A stretch of 64,000 nucleotides of DNA, taken from NCBI RefSeq assembly GCF_003940805.1, contig NZ_CP034328.1, forward strand, positions 2,852,001-2,916,000, in the 5' to 3' direction. Positions 27,002 through 36,169 of the stretch are shown here, in pieces. The stretch's first letter is position 1. Each line of letters opens with the position of its first letter. A model generated the notes under the pieces. The model did not search any database. It was not told the origin of the DNA and was given only the letters and a program-made list of their open reading frames with translations. The DNA is from Tabrizicola piscis (GTDB taxonomy: Bacteria > Pseudomonadota > Alphaproteobacteria > Rhodobacterales > Rhodobacteraceae). A program made the position numbers and the translations under genes.

Positions 27002-28164
27002 TGGATTTCGGGCTGACCGAAGAACAGGCGATGATCGTCGATACGACTCGCGCCTTTGTCGAGACCGAGCTTTACCCGCATGAGGCGATGGTCGAACGGA
27101 CGGGTGTCCTGCCGCTGGAACTGATCCGCGAGTTGCAGAAAAAGGCCATGGCGGCCGGGCTTTACGCGGCCAACATGCCGGTGGAGCTGGGGGGCGCGGG
27201 GCTCGATACCCTGTCCTGGCTCTTGTATGAAAAGGAACTCGGCCGGGCGAATTACGCGCTGCACTGGACCTGCGTGGCGCGGCCGTCGAACATCCTTCTG
27301 GCGGGGAATGCCGACCAGCGGGAGCGGTATCTGATGCCCTGCATCCGGGGCGAGACCTGGGATTGCCTGGCGATGACCGAACCCGGCGCAGGGTCTGACC
27401 TGCGGGGGATGAAGGCCTCGGCCCGGTTGGACGGCGGGGACTGGGTGCTGAACGGGACGAAGCATTTCATCAGCCATGCTGACCTTGCGGGCTTTGCCAT
27501 CGTCTTCATGGCATCGGGCGAGGAACAGACCCCGCGCGGGCCGAAGAAGCTGATCACGGCCTTCTTCGTCGACAAGGGCACGCCGGGTTTCACGGTGCGC
27601 GACGGGTACCGGAACGTCAGCCACCGGGGCTATACCAACGCGGTGCTGGAGTTCGACGATTGCCGGGTGCCGGCGGCGAACGTGCTGGGTGAGGTGCACA
27701 AAGGGTTCGAAGTCGCAAACTCATGGCTTGGCGCGACGCGGCTGCAGGTGGCAAGCACCTGCCTTGGCCGGGCCGAGCGGGCGCTGGGCCATGCGGTGTC
27801 CTATGCGGCGGAGCGCAAGCAGTTCGGGCAAGCGATCGGCAAGTTTCAGGGGGTCAGCTTCAAGCTGGCCGACATGGCGATGGAGCTGAAGGCCGCGGAA
27901 CTCCTGACGCGCGAGGCGGCTTGGAAATACGACCAAGGCACAGTCACCGAAGCCGACATGGCGATGGCGAAGCTGAAGGCGACCGAAGTGCTGGCGATGG
28001 TCGCGGATGAGGCGATCCAGATCCATGGCGGGATGGGCCTGATGGACGAGCTTCCGCTGGAACGCATCTGGCGGGATTCGCGCGTGGAGCGGATCTGGGA
28101 GGGCACCTCGGAGATTCAGCGCCACATCATCAGCCGCGAACTTCTGCGGGCGGTGGGTGGCTGA
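27001..28164 (+). CDS. Acyl-CoA dehydrogenase, possible gamma-butyrobetainyl-CoA dehydrogenase
   Basis: An FAD-dependent acyl-CoA dehydrogenase of 387 residues. The FAD/substrate segment CLAMTEPGAGSDLRGMKASA, the family signature AERKQFGQAIGKFQGV, QIHGGMGLMDELPLERIWRD and the end EGTSEIQRHIISREL are all present. It starts within the stop of the dehydrogenase gene (TGATG), so it is translationally coupled. Its position beside carnitine genes and a CoA ligase suggests that it desaturates gamma-butyrobetainyl-CoA to crotonobetainyl-CoA. The substrate is inferred. Confidence 0.9.
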   Translation: MDFGLTEEQAMIVDTTRAFVETELYPHEAMVERTGVLPLELIRELQKKAMAAGLYAANMPVELGGAGLDTLSWLLYEKELGRANYALHWTCVARPSNILLAGNADQRERYLMPCIRGETWDCLAMTEPGAGSDLRGMKASARLDGGDWVLNGTKHFISHADLAGFAIVFMASGEEQTPRGPKKLITAFFVDKGTPGFTVRDGYRNVSHRGYTNAVLEFDDCRVPAANVLGEVHKGFEVANSWLGATRLQVASTCLGRAERALGHAVSYAAERKQFGQAIGKFQGVSFKLADMAMELKAAELLTREAAWKYDQGTVTEADMAMAKLKATEVLAMVADEAIQIHGGMGLMDELPLERIWRDSRVERIWEGTSEIQRHIISRELLRAVGG

Positions 28165-28173
28165 GACGTCGAA

Positions 28174-28225
28174 GCGGGGGTTTCACACCCCCGCACCCCC
28201 GTGGGATATTTAGGGACAGAAAATG
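28174..28225 (+). repeat. Intergenic hairpin-TATTT element, copy 4
   Basis: A perfect GCGGGGG/CCCCCGC stem (28174-28194) is followed by ACCCCC and GTGGGATATTTAGGGACAGA. It lies just after the acyl-CoA dehydrogenase stop, in sense orientation, and faces copy 5. Confidence 0.75.
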
Positions 28226-28356
28226 TACGCTTTCCTTGTTTCTGGTAACCACGCGTTAACGTTAATGCGCAAATCTTGTGCGGCGGTACAGGCGGGGACG
28301 CCGATGACCGCGACGGGAAATGGCACCTCGCTTCGGTCTCCGGGGCGGGGTGTTCT

Positions 28357-28407
28357 CATTTTCTGTCCACAAATATCCTCGGGGGTCCGGGGGCAGACAG
28401 CCCCCGG
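28357..28407 (-). repeat. Intergenic hairpin-TATTT element, copy 5 (inverted)
   Basis: Read on the minus strand, CCGGGGGCTGTCTGCCCCCGG (stem 28387-28407) is followed by ACCCCC and GAGGATATTTGTGGACAGAA. It mirrors copy 4, so the 131 bases between (28226-28356) are bracketed by inverted elements. The bracketed DNA includes the palindrome-like GCGTTAACGTTAATGCGC and no gene. Confidence 0.75.
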
Positions 28408-28434
28408 CGGGGTCAGCCGGGCCGGAGGCCGGGA

Positions 28435-30426
28435 ATGAGTCGCCTCGACCGCCTCCTCCGACCACGCCACATTGCCGTTCTGGGCGCGGGCTGGGCGCTG
28501 AACGTCATCGAGCAGTGCCGGAAGATGGGGTTTCAGGGGCCGGTCTGGCCGGTGCATCCGACCAAGGATCAGATTGGCGGCCTAAAGGCCTATGCCAGCC
28601 TAGCTGATCTGCCTGAGCCTCCGGATGCGACGTTCATCGGCGTCAACCGCTTTGCCACGCTCGACGTGGTGGCCGAGCTTGCCGCGATGGGCGCGGGTGG
28701 GGCGATCTCGTTTGCTTCGGGCTGGGAGGAGGCGGGAGAGGCGGGGCTGCAGGACAGGCTTGTGGCCGCTGCGGGAGAAATGCCGATCCTGGGGCCGAAC
28801 TGCTACGGCGTCATCAACTATCTGGACGGGGCGCTGCTCTGGCCGGATCAGCATGGCGGGGTCCGGGTTGACCGTGGCGTGGCGCTGGTCAGCCAGTCTT
28901 CCAACATCGTGATCAACATGGGCATGCAGGCGCGCGGGCTGCCGATTGCCTATGTCGCCTGTCTGGGCAACGCCGCCGTCGTTGGTCTGGCCGAATTGAC
29001 CGGGGCGCTGCTGGATGATCCCCGCGTCACTGCGGTGGGGCTTTATATCGAGGGGATTGATGATGCCCCGGCCTTTGCCGCGCTGGCAGAGAAGGCGCGT
29101 GCCATGGGCAAGGGGGTCGTTGTCATCAAGTCCGGCAAGACGGAATCCTCGCGGACCGCTGCTGCAAGCCACACCGCGTCGCTGGCGGGGGGAGGGGCGG
29201 CCTCCAGCGCGTTTCTGCGGCAGATCGGGGTGGCGGAGGTGAACACGCCGTCCGAACTGATCGAGACGCTGAAGATCTTTCACGTCCATGGCCCCCAGAT
29301 CGGGACGCGGATCTGTTCGCTGTCGTGTTCGGGGGGCGAGGCGGGGCTGGTCGCGGACCTTGCCGCGCCTTTTGGGATCGACTTTCCACCGGTGCCGCAG
29401 GCAACGCATGACCGGCTGTTTGCGGTGCTGGGGGAGATCCCCACAATCTCCAACCCTTTGGACTATCATACCTTCATCTGGGGCGACGGGCCCAAGACGA
29501 CGGAGGTTTTCAGCGCCATGCTGGAGGCCTATGACGCGGGCCTTTACATCATCGACACCCCGCGCGCGGACCGCTGTGACCCTTCCAGCTATCAGCCGGC
29601 GCTGGATGCGATTGTTGCCGCGCAACAGGCGACCGGGAAGATTGCCTTCCCCGTTGCCCTGATCGCCGAGAACTTTGGCGAGGCGCGGGTGCAGGGGATG
29701 ATGGATCAGGGCATCTGCACGCTTCTGGGTCTGGAAACCGCGCTTGCCGCGATCAAGGCCGCGCAGACCTTGCCGGGGGTGGCGGGGTGGCGGCCTGTTG
29801 CCGCTCTGCCGCCACGCGAGGGGCAGATGCTGACCGAGGCGGAAGGGAAGGCGCTGCTGGCGACTGCCGGGGTGGCGGTGCCGAAGTCGGTGACCGGGGC
29901 GACGATTGCCGATGCTGCGGCAGGGGCGGTGGGTTTGCGCCCGCCCTACGCGCTGAAGGGGCTTGGGTTTGCCCATAAGACGGAAGCCGGAGCGGTCCGG
30001 TTGGGCCTGACCTCGCTGGACGGGCAGGCTGCGATGCCGGGGGCTACCGGCTATCTGGTAGAGGAAATGGTGACAGGGGCGGTGGCCGAGGTGTTGCTGG
30101 GGCTGCGGCGTGACCCGGTCTATGGCGCGACACTGACCCTGGGCATCGGCGGCGTGACGGCCGAGGTGCTGGCCGATACCGTGACGCTGGTGCTGCCGGT
30201 GACCGAGGCCGAGGTACTGGCAGCGGCGCGGGGCTTGCGGCTTTGGCCGCTGCTGGACGGCTACCGGGGGCGACCCAAGGCGGACATGGCGGCGGTGGCT
30301 GACATCGCAGTGCGGCTTGGGGCGCTGATGCTGGCGGATGAAAGCCTTGAGGAAATCGAGATCAACCCGATCATGGTGCGCGAGACCGGCGCCGTGGCGG
30401 TGGATGCATTGGTCAGGAGGGTGTGA
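28435..30426 (+). CDS. Acetate-CoA ligase (ADP-forming)-type acyl-CoA synthetase
   Basis: A 663-residue fused NDP-forming acyl-CoA synthetase: N-terminal CoA-binding domain (IAVLGAGWALNVIEQCRKMG), succinyl-CoA ligase-like domain with the phosphohistidine candidate in AAASHTASLAGGG, and a C-terminal ATP-grasp (LTEAEGKALLATAGVAVPKS ... EEIEINPIMV). It would activate a carboxylate to its CoA ester using ATP and releasing ADP. In this cluster the natural substrate is gamma-butyrobetaine or carnitine, in place of the CaiC AMP-forming ligase. ATG 28435 has GGAG about eight bases upstream. It overlaps the hydratase start (TGATG). Confidence 0.9.
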   Translation: MSRLDRLLRPRHIAVLGAGWALNVIEQCRKMGFQGPVWPVHPTKDQIGGLKAYASLADLPEPPDATFIGVNRFATLDVVAELAAMGAGGAISFASGWEEAGEAGLQDRLVAAAGEMPILGPNCYGVINYLDGALLWPDQHGGVRVDRGVALVSQSSNIVINMGMQARGLPIAYVACLGNAAVVGLAELTGALLDDPRVTAVGLYIEGIDDAPAFAALAEKARAMGKGVVVIKSGKTESSRTAAASHTASLAGGGAASSAFLRQIGVAEVNTPSELIETLKIFHVHGPQIGTRICSLSCSGGEAGLVADLAAPFGIDFPPVPQATHDRLFAVLGEIPTISNPLDYHTFIWGDGPKTTEVFSAMLEAYDAGLYIIDTPRADRCDPSSYQPALDAIVAAQQATGKIAFPVALIAENFGEARVQGMMDQGICTLLGLETALAAIKAAQTLPGVAGWRPVAALPPREGQMLTEAEGKALLATAGVAVPKSVTGATIADAAAGAVGLRPPYALKGLGFAHKTEAGAVRLGLTSLDGQAAMPGATGYLVEEMVTGAVAEVLLGLRRDPVYGATLTLGIGGVTAEVLADTVTLVLPVTEAEVLAAARGLRLWPLLDGYRGRPKADMAAVADIAVRLGALMLADESLEEIEINPIMVRETGAVAVDALVRRV

Positions 30427-31229
30427 TGCCAAACATGCAGATGCGGACCGAAGGCCCGATCAAGACGCGCCGGGAGGGGGCCATTCTGGAGGTCACTCTG
30501 AATGCGCCAAAGGCCAACGCGATCAGCCTGAAGACCAGCCGGATCATGGGATTGGCGTTCCGGGATTTTCGGGATGACGACTCCCTGCGGGTCTGCATCA
30601 TCCGCGCGGCGGGGGAGAAGTTCTTCTGTCCCGGCTGGGACCTCAAGGCCGCAGCCGAAGGGGATGCGGTGGATGGCGACTATGGGGTGGGCGGGTTTGC
30701 CGGCCTGCAAGAGTTGCCGAACCTGAACAAGCCGGTGATCGCCGCCGTGCAGGGCATCTGCTGCGGCGGGGGTCTGGAATTCGCGCTGTCGGCGGACCTG
30801 ATCCTGTGTTCGACGAACGCGACCTTTGCCCTGCCGGAAATCCGGTCGGGCACCGTGGCGGATGCGGCCAGCATCAAGCTGCCCAAGCGCATCCCCTATC
30901 ATGTGGCGATGGACCTTCTGCTGACCGGCCGCTGGTTCGACGCCGAGGAGGCGCAGCGCTGGGGGATCGTGAAAGAGGTCTGCGCACCCGAGGAGTTGCT
31001 GGGCAAGGCCTGGGACCTTGCGCGCTTGCTGGAGTCTGGCCCGCCGCTGGTCTACGCCGCGATCAAGGAGGTGGTGCGCGAGGCCGAGAACATGCGGTTT
31101 CAGGACGCGCTTAACCGCATCACCAAGCGGCAGATGCCGACCGTGGACCGGCTTTATTCCAGCGAGGATCAGCTGGAAGGGGCGTTGGCCTTTGCCGAAA
31201 AACGCGATCCGGTGTGGAAGGGGCGGTAG
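30426..31229 (+). CDS. Enoyl-CoA hydratase/isomerase family protein (CaiD-like)
   Basis: A 267-residue crotonase-fold protein. The oxyanion-hole segments are LKTSRIMGLAFRDF...FCPGWDLKAA and GICCGGGLEFALSADLIL, and the downstream FALPEIRSGTVADAASIKLP and TGRWFDAEEAQRWGIVKEV align well with carnitinyl-CoA dehydratase CaiD. In context it would hydrate crotonobetainyl-CoA to carnityl-CoA. ATG 30426 overlaps the preceding stop; the GTG at 30423 is an alternative. It is the last gene of the presumed operon. Confidence 0.88.
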   Translation: MPNMQMRTEGPIKTRREGAILEVTLNAPKANAISLKTSRIMGLAFRDFRDDDSLRVCIIRAAGEKFFCPGWDLKAAAEGDAVDGDYGVGGFAGLQELPNLNKPVIAAVQGICCGGGLEFALSADLILCSTNATFALPEIRSGTVADAASIKLPKRIPYHVAMDLLLTGRWFDAEEAQRWGIVKEVCAPEELLGKAWDLARLLESGPPLVYAAIKEVVREAENMRFQDALNRITKRQMPTVDRLYSSEDQLEGALAFAEKRDPVWKGR

Positions 31230-31250
31230 GCTTAGCCTGCAGCGTCTGCA

Positions 31251-31937
31251 TCAGACATCCGGGGTCGTGCCATCGCTGCGCCCCCCGGCAAGGCCCATTC
31301 CCATGCCGCCCGACCCGCCGCCACCGCCGCCACCACCACCGGCCCTGCCGCCGGAACGCTCTCCCTCGGCCCGGGTTCTGCCGCCGCGTCCGCTGGTGGA
31401 TTGAGGTCTGGTGGGACCCTGCAAGGGAATGCTGACGCTTGCCGGAACCGGGTCAAGATCCAGCGCTTCGCGGATGAAATCGCGGAGTGCGATGACAAGG
31501 TCTGCCGTCCGGATCGGCCGCCCCGCCGCCATGTCGCTTGCCGCCTGACCGGCCAGACGCACCAGATCATCCGTGCCCAGAAGCAGGATGTCGGCGAGGG
31601 CACCCTCAACCGCATCGCGAATGCGCCTTGGACGGTCGGGCGGCTCTGCCATCCCGGGCGCTGCAGTGGCTGTGTCTGCCTCGGCCTCTGCCACGCGCAA
31701 GTCGCGAAGATGGGACGGGTTGACCGTCAGCTCACCCGTGAACGACCCGCCCAGCGTCCGGTAGGCGGCAATCAGCGTCTTGAGCCGTTCGTTGATCTGC
31801 CGGTTCATCCGCTGCTGCCGTTGTTGCAGCGTCAGCATCATCAGAACCCTTATGCCGACGCCGATCAACGCGAAGAGGGCAAGGCCAAGGACAGAGGTCA
31901 AAACCCCCTGCCAAGTGCTGAAGTCGAAAAAGCGCAT
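31251..31937 (-). CDS. Membrane-anchored protein of unknown function with a glycine-rich tail
   Basis: A 228-residue protein. One N-terminal membrane span (VLTSVLGLALFALIGVGIRV) is followed by a basic, Gln-rich helical stretch (LQQRQQRMNRQINERLKTLI), a helical middle with SHLRDLRVAEAEAD, and a C-terminal tail containing nine consecutive Gly and GSGGMGMG. I do not recognise a characterised family. ATG 31937 is chosen because the membrane segment starts there; the frame opens at 32684 across another gene. It converges with the hydratase gene. Confidence 0.7.
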   Translation of the reverse strand: MRFFDFSTWQGVLTSVLGLALFALIGVGIRVLMMLTLQQRQQRMNRQINERLKTLIAAYRTLGGSFTGELTVNPSHLRDLRVAEAEADTATAAPGMAEPPDRPRRIRDAVEGALADILLLGTDDLVRLAGQAASDMAAGRPIRTADLVIALRDFIREALDLDPVPASVSIPLQGPTRPQSTSGRGGRTRAEGERSGGRAGGGGGGGGGSGGMGMGLAGGRSDGTTPDV

Positions 31938-32072
31938 GCCCGGTCTCCGATTGAACCCGGTGAGGTGTAGCCCATTTCCACGCTGGTGACCAATCCTGCC
32001 ATGCCGGTGCTTGGTCTGCGGGTATCGCCGGGGTAATGAGGTGGGGACGCAACGCACAAGGACAGCAGTGCC

Positions 32073-32543
32073 ATGCCCACCCACGACTACACCACCCGCA
32101 TCCTGTGGACCGGCAACCGCGGCGAGGGGACAGCGCATTACAAGGCCTATGACCGGACTTGGGATATCGCGGTGCCGGGGAAGGCCCCCGTGCACTGCTC
32201 CAACGATCCGCTGCTCGGGGGTGACCCTGCCAAGATGAACCCGGAGGATCTGCTGCTCAGCGCGCTCTCGGCCTGTCATATGCTGTGGTATCTGCATTAT
32301 GCCTCGGACGCGGGGATCGTTGTGACGTCGTATTCTGACAGCCCGATTGGCGTGGGCGAGGTCGGGCGCGGGGGGGCGGGGCGGTTCGTCAAGGTGACCT
32401 TGCGGCCGCATGTGGGGGTTCAGGCCGGCACCGATCTTGCCAAGGCCGAAGCGATCCATCACCGGATTCACGAGGTCTGCTTCATCGCCCGGTCGGTGAA
32501 TTTCCCGGTGGACTATGCGCCCGTCTTCGAGGTTTCCGGCTGA
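32073..32543 (+). CDS. OsmC-family peroxiredoxin-like protein
   Basis: A 156-residue OsmC/Ohr-fold protein, a thiol peroxidase family acting on organic hydroperoxides. The two expected Cys occur in SALSACHMLWYLH and HEVCFIARSVNFPV, and NPEDLLLSALSACH is the usual signature. ATG 32073 follows AGGACAG. It diverges from the membrane protein at 31251 across 135 bases and probably has its own promoter. The physiological substrate is not predictable. Confidence 0.9.
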   Translation: MPTHDYTTRILWTGNRGEGTAHYKAYDRTWDIAVPGKAPVHCSNDPLLGGDPAKMNPEDLLLSALSACHMLWYLHYASDAGIVVTSYSDSPIGVGEVGRGGAGRFVKVTLRPHVGVQAGTDLAKAEAIHHRIHEVCFIARSVNFPVDYAPVFEVSG

Positions 32544-32682
32544 TCTGATGTCAGCTTGGCCCCGTCCCGTACCCCAGCACGGGCCTGACGGCTGGCGACT
32601 TAGTTGCGACATCTGGTGTCGTATTCCTTTGGGTTCCGTCCCGATGTGACGGCTAGGGTGCCCCGACGTGCCGGGGGGCAAC

Positions 32683-34296
32683 ATGGACGAGACCGATTAC
32701 ATCATCGTCGGCGCGGGCAGTGCCGGTTGCGTGCTGGCCGAACGGCTTTCCGCCAATGGCCGCCACAAGGTGACGGTGCTGGAGGCAGGCGGATCGGACC
32801 GGCGGTTTTACATCCATATGCCGCTTGGCTATGGCAAGCTGTTCTACGACCCTGCGGTGAACTGGCTTTACAAGACCGAACCCGATCCCGGGCTTGCCGG
32901 AAACCGGGATCACTGGCCACGCGGGCGGGTGCTGGGCGGGTCATCCTCGATCAATGCGATGGTTTATATCCGCGGGCACAAGGCGGATTATGACGACTGG
33001 GGCCGCGACAATCCCGGCTGGGGCTGGGATGACTGCCTGACCGCCTACAAGAAGATGGAGCATTGCGAGGCCGGGGCCGATGACTGGCGCGGCTGCGACG
33101 GGCCGTTGTTCGTGTCGGCCAACAAAAGCGGTCTGCATCCGCTGGTCGAGCATTTCATCGACGCCTGTGGCGAAGGCGGGTTGCCCGAGAATCCGGATTT
33201 CAACGGTACCCGTCAGGAAGGCGCTGGCGTGTACCAGATGACGATCAGGAATGGCCGGCGCAACTCTGCCGCCCGGGCCTTTCTGCGCCCGGCGATGAAG
33301 CGCTCGAACGTCCGGGTGATCACCGGGGCCATGGTGACGCGGGTGCTGGTCGAAGATGGCCGCGCCGTGGGGGTCGCCTATACGCGGGGCGGTCAACCGC
33401 AGGTCCTGCGGGCGAAGGGCGAAGTGATCCTTGCTGGGGGGGCGATCAACTCACCCCAGCTGTTGCAGCTGTCGGGGATCGGGCCGGGCGGTCTCTTGCA
33501 GTCGCTCGGGCTGCCCGTGCTGCGCGACAATCCGAACGTGGGCGATCATCTGAGCGATCATCAGGGGGTCAACTACACTTGGTCGATGAACGTGCCCACC
33601 TACAATGACGCGCTGCGCCCCTGGTGGGGCAAGCTGCGTGCCGGGATGGAGTACCTCCTGTTCCGGGGCGGGCCGCTGGCGAAAAGCATCAACCACGCGG
33701 GTGGGTTCTTCCGCACAAGGGCAGACCTCGACCGGCCAAACATGCAGCTTTACTTCCAAGCCTTCTCGACCCTGATCCCGCGGGACGGGGAACGCCCGGT
33801 GCTGTCACCTGACCCCTGGTCGGGGATGAGCATCGGGCTGTCGAACTGCCGCCCGACCAGTCGCGGGCATATCCGCCTGCGCTCGGCTGATCCGGGGGAG
33901 CATCCGGTGATCACGGCGAATGCGTTTTCGACCAACCACGATGTCGAGGAAATGCTGGCAGCGGTGAAGTACCTGCGCCACATCGCAGCGCAGCCAGCCT
34001 TGGCGCGGCTGATCCGCGAGGAATTGCGCCCAGGGCCGGAGGTGGTTTCGGACGAGGCGCTGATTGCCGATTTCCGCGCGCGGTCAGGGACGGTCTACCA
34101 TCCCAGCTGCACTTGCAGGATGGGGCCGGATGCAGCGACGTCGGTCGTGGACGCCCGGCTGCGGGTGCATGGGGTAGCGGGGCTGCGGGTGATCGATGCA
34201 AGCGCCTTCCCGACGATCATTGCGGGGAACACCAACGCCCCGGCAATGCTGATGGGTTGGAAGGGCGCCGATCTGGTGCTGGCTGACGCCCGCTGA
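32683..34296 (+). CDS. GMC-family oxidoreductase (choline dehydrogenase-like)
   Basis: An FAD-dependent alcohol dehydrogenase of 537 residues. FAD loop [19 protein letters not shown], second GMC signature [17 protein letters not shown], and the C-terminal active site with His in [11 protein letters not shown] and Asn in [10 protein letters not shown]. It is choline dehydrogenase-like in overall layout. Choline sulfatase lies convergently next to it, which hints at choline, but no betB or betI is near and GMC substrates vary widely. ATG 32683 follows GGGGGGC; GTG 32668 is a poorer start. Confidence 0.88.
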   Translation: MDETDYIIVGAGSAGCVLAERLSANGRHKVTVLEAGGSDRRFYIHMPLGYGKLFYDPAVNWLYKTEPDPGLAGNRDHWPRGRVLGGSSSINAMVYIRGHKADYDDWGRDNPGWGWDDCLTAYKKMEHCEAGADDWRGCDGPLFVSANKSGLHPLVEHFIDACGEGGLPENPDFNGTRQEGAGVYQMTIRNGRRNSAARAFLRPAMKRSNVRVITGAMVTRVLVEDGRAVGVAYTRGGQPQVLRAKGEVILAGGAINSPQLLQLSGIGPGGLLQSLGLPVLRDNPNVGDHLSDHQGVNYTWSMNVPTYNDALRPWWGKLRAGMEYLLFRGGPLAKSINHAGGFFRTRADLDRPNMQLYFQAFSTLIPRDGERPVLSPDPWSGMSIGLSNCRPTSRGHIRLRSADPGEHPVITANAFSTNHDVEEMLAAVKYLRHIAAQPALARLIREELRPGPEVVSDEALIADFRARSGTVYHPSCTCRMGPDAATSVVDARLRVHGVAGLRVIDASAFPTIIAGNTNAPAMLMGWKGADLVLADAR

Positions 34297-34318
34297 CCCC
34301 TGAACCAGCCGCCGCCGT

Positions 34319-34510
34319 CGGGGGCATCGAGCCCCCGCCAGCGGCCTTGCCACCGCAAGCTGACACCGGTCGCGCAGGCCAGCCGGTGCGCCAGCTTCGG
34401 CGTTCTGTTTGAGTATTTGAAAAAGAGCAACTCTGCAGGTTTGCTCTTTTCGAAATACTCTCAGGGGGTGAATTGGCCGGAACGGCCAAGAGGGGGCGCG
34501 AGCGCCCCCT
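34319..34510. repeat. Palindrome cluster between convergent genes, including paired TATTT elements
   Basis: Four hairpins lie in 190 bases: CGGGGGCATCGAGCCCCCG (34319-34337); GAGTATTTGAAAAAGAGCAA (34411-34430) facing TTGCTCTTTTCGAAATACTC (34441-34460), which are tails of the hairpin-TATTT element in opposite orientation; TTGGCCGGAACGGCCAA (34473-34489); and AGGGGGCGCGAGCGCCCCCT (34491-34510). They separate the GMC gene from betC and could terminate both. No gene is seen. Confidence 0.75.
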
Positions 34511-34553
34511 GAGCGCTATGTATTGGCTTGCGGGCTTTGCCCGCTCCGCTGGA

Positions 34554-36059
34554 TTACTCGCCGCGCGGGAAGCGCTTGCTTTCTTCCAGCAGGTTCAGAT
34601 CCATGTGGTTGCGCATGTAGCGCTCGGACGCCGCCCGCAGCGGTTGGTGGTCCCAGGGGTAATAGGCGCCGTTGCGCAGCGCCTCATAGACCACCCAGCG
34701 TCGGGCCTGGCTTTCGCGGACGGCAGCGTCATAGGCGGCAAGGTCCCAGCGCCGGTCGGCCATGGTGCGGAAATGCGCCAGCACTTCGGCCGCGCGGGGA
34801 TCGGCTGCAAGGTTCTGCCGTTCCGCCGGATCGTTCGCGAGGTCATAAAGCTGTTCCGGGTCGGCCGGACAGCGGATGTATTTCCATGCGCCTTCACGCA
34901 GGGCGACCATCGGGGTGATCGTCCCTTCGGCGGCATATTCCATCGCCACGGCGGGGCGCTGCGCGCCTTCGGTCACTGGCAGCAGATTCACCCCTTCGGT
35001 CCAGGGTGCCACCTCGGCCATCGAGATGCCGGCAAGGGCCGCAATCGTCGGGGCAAGGTCGATCGACGAGACCGGGGTGTCCACCTTCCCTGGGGCGGCA
35101 CCTTGCGCCGAAATCATCAGGGGCACGCGGGCCGAGCCTTCGAAGAAGCTCATCTTGAACCACAGGCCGCGGTCCCCCAGCATTTCGCCATGGTCGGACA
35201 CGAACAGGATGGACGCCTCTTGCCGCGTTGCCTCCAGCACTGCGAGGATCTCGCCGATCTTGTCATCGACATAGCTGATGTTGGCGAAATAGCCCTGCCG
35301 GGCGCGGCGGATCTGGTCGGGCGAAATGTCGAAGGCGCGCCAGTCGCAGGCATCCATCAGGCGCTGGGAATGGGGATCCTGGGCAGCGTAGGGGATGGGT
35401 TCGGGCGGCTCCAGTTCCGGGGCGCCTTCATACAGGTCCCAGTACTTGCGCCGGGCGACGAAGGGGTCATGCGGGTGGGTGAAGCTGACCGTCAGGCACC
35501 AGGGCCGGGCATCCAGACCGCGCGACAGGTCATAGAGTTTCTGGATCGCCTGATGGGCGACATCATCGTCATATTCCAGCTGGTTGGTAATCTCGGCCGC
35601 GCCCGCGCCCGTGACCGAGCCCAGGTTGTGATACCACCAGTCGATGCGTTCACCGGGCTTGCGGTAATCCGGGGTCCAGCCGAAATCGGCGGGGTAGATG
35701 TCGGTGGTCAGGCGTTCCTCGAACCCGTGCATCTGGTCGGGGCCGACGAAATGCATCTTGCCGGACAGCACGGTGTGATAGCCCGCGCGGCGCAGGTGGT
35801 GGGCGTAGGTGGGGATGTCCGACGCAAACTCGGCCGCGTTGTCGTAGACGCGGGTGCGGCTGGGAAGCTGGCCCGACATGAACGACGCGCGGGCCGGGGC
35901 ACAAAGTGGCGAGGCGGTGTAGCAATTGGCAAAGCGGGCCGATTGCGCGGCAAGCCGCCGCAGGTTCGGCGTGTGCAGGAACGCGGCAGGTCCATCGGGG
36001 AACAGGGTTCCGTTCAGCTGATCGACCATGATGACAAGGATATTGGGGCGGGTGGTCAT
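34554..36059 (-). CDS. betC: Choline sulfatase
   Basis: A 501-residue sulfatase that hydrolyses choline-O-sulfate to choline. The N-terminus PNILVIMVDQLNG carries metal ligands. CAPARASFMSGQLPS contains Cys53 in CxPxR, the site converted to formylglycine, and VSDHGEMLGDRGLWFKMSFFEG is the distal metal site. The end YMRNHMDLNLLEESKRFPR is the typical choline-sulfatase C-terminal motif. ATG 36059 is the family start; the frame opens at 36341. It diverges from the CocE-type hydrolase gene. Confidence 0.93.
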   Translation of the reverse strand: MTTRPNILVIMVDQLNGTLFPDGPAAFLHTPNLRRLAAQSARFANCYTASPLCAPARASFMSGQLPSRTRVYDNAAEFASDIPTYAHHLRRAGYHTVLSGKMHFVGPDQMHGFEERLTTDIYPADFGWTPDYRKPGERIDWWYHNLGSVTGAGAAEITNQLEYDDDVAHQAIQKLYDLSRGLDARPWCLTVSFTHPHDPFVARRKYWDLYEGAPELEPPEPIPYAAQDPHSQRLMDACDWRAFDISPDQIRRARQGYFANISYVDDKIGEILAVLEATRQEASILFVSDHGEMLGDRGLWFKMSFFEGSARVPLMISAQGAAPGKVDTPVSSIDLAPTIAALAGISMAEVAPWTEGVNLLPVTEGAQRPAVAMEYAAEGTITPMVALREGAWKYIRCPADPEQLYDLANDPAERQNLAADPRAAEVLAHFRTMADRRWDLAAYDAAVRESQARRWVVYEALRNGAYYPWDHQPLRAASERYMRNHMDLNLLEESKRFPRGE

Positions 36060-36169
36060 CGACGGCCTTTCCGGCAAGGGTTTGCGGTGCCAGACTGTCC
36101 GGGCCGGTCCAGCCGGTCTGGTTCCGAAACGACGCAGGACAATCATATCCGCCATCGAAAGGGAGCGCC

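Noticed and set aside
28174..28408. Miniature transposon (MITE)
   Set aside because: The inverted ends match the general hairpin-TATTT element found singly elsewhere, and no target-site duplication is evident, so a mobile element call is not supported.
28600..30432. Long minus-strand frame (610 codons) opposite the CoA ligase
   Set aside because: Arg/His/Gln-rich translation typical of an antisense shadow; the plus-strand frame matches a known family throughout.
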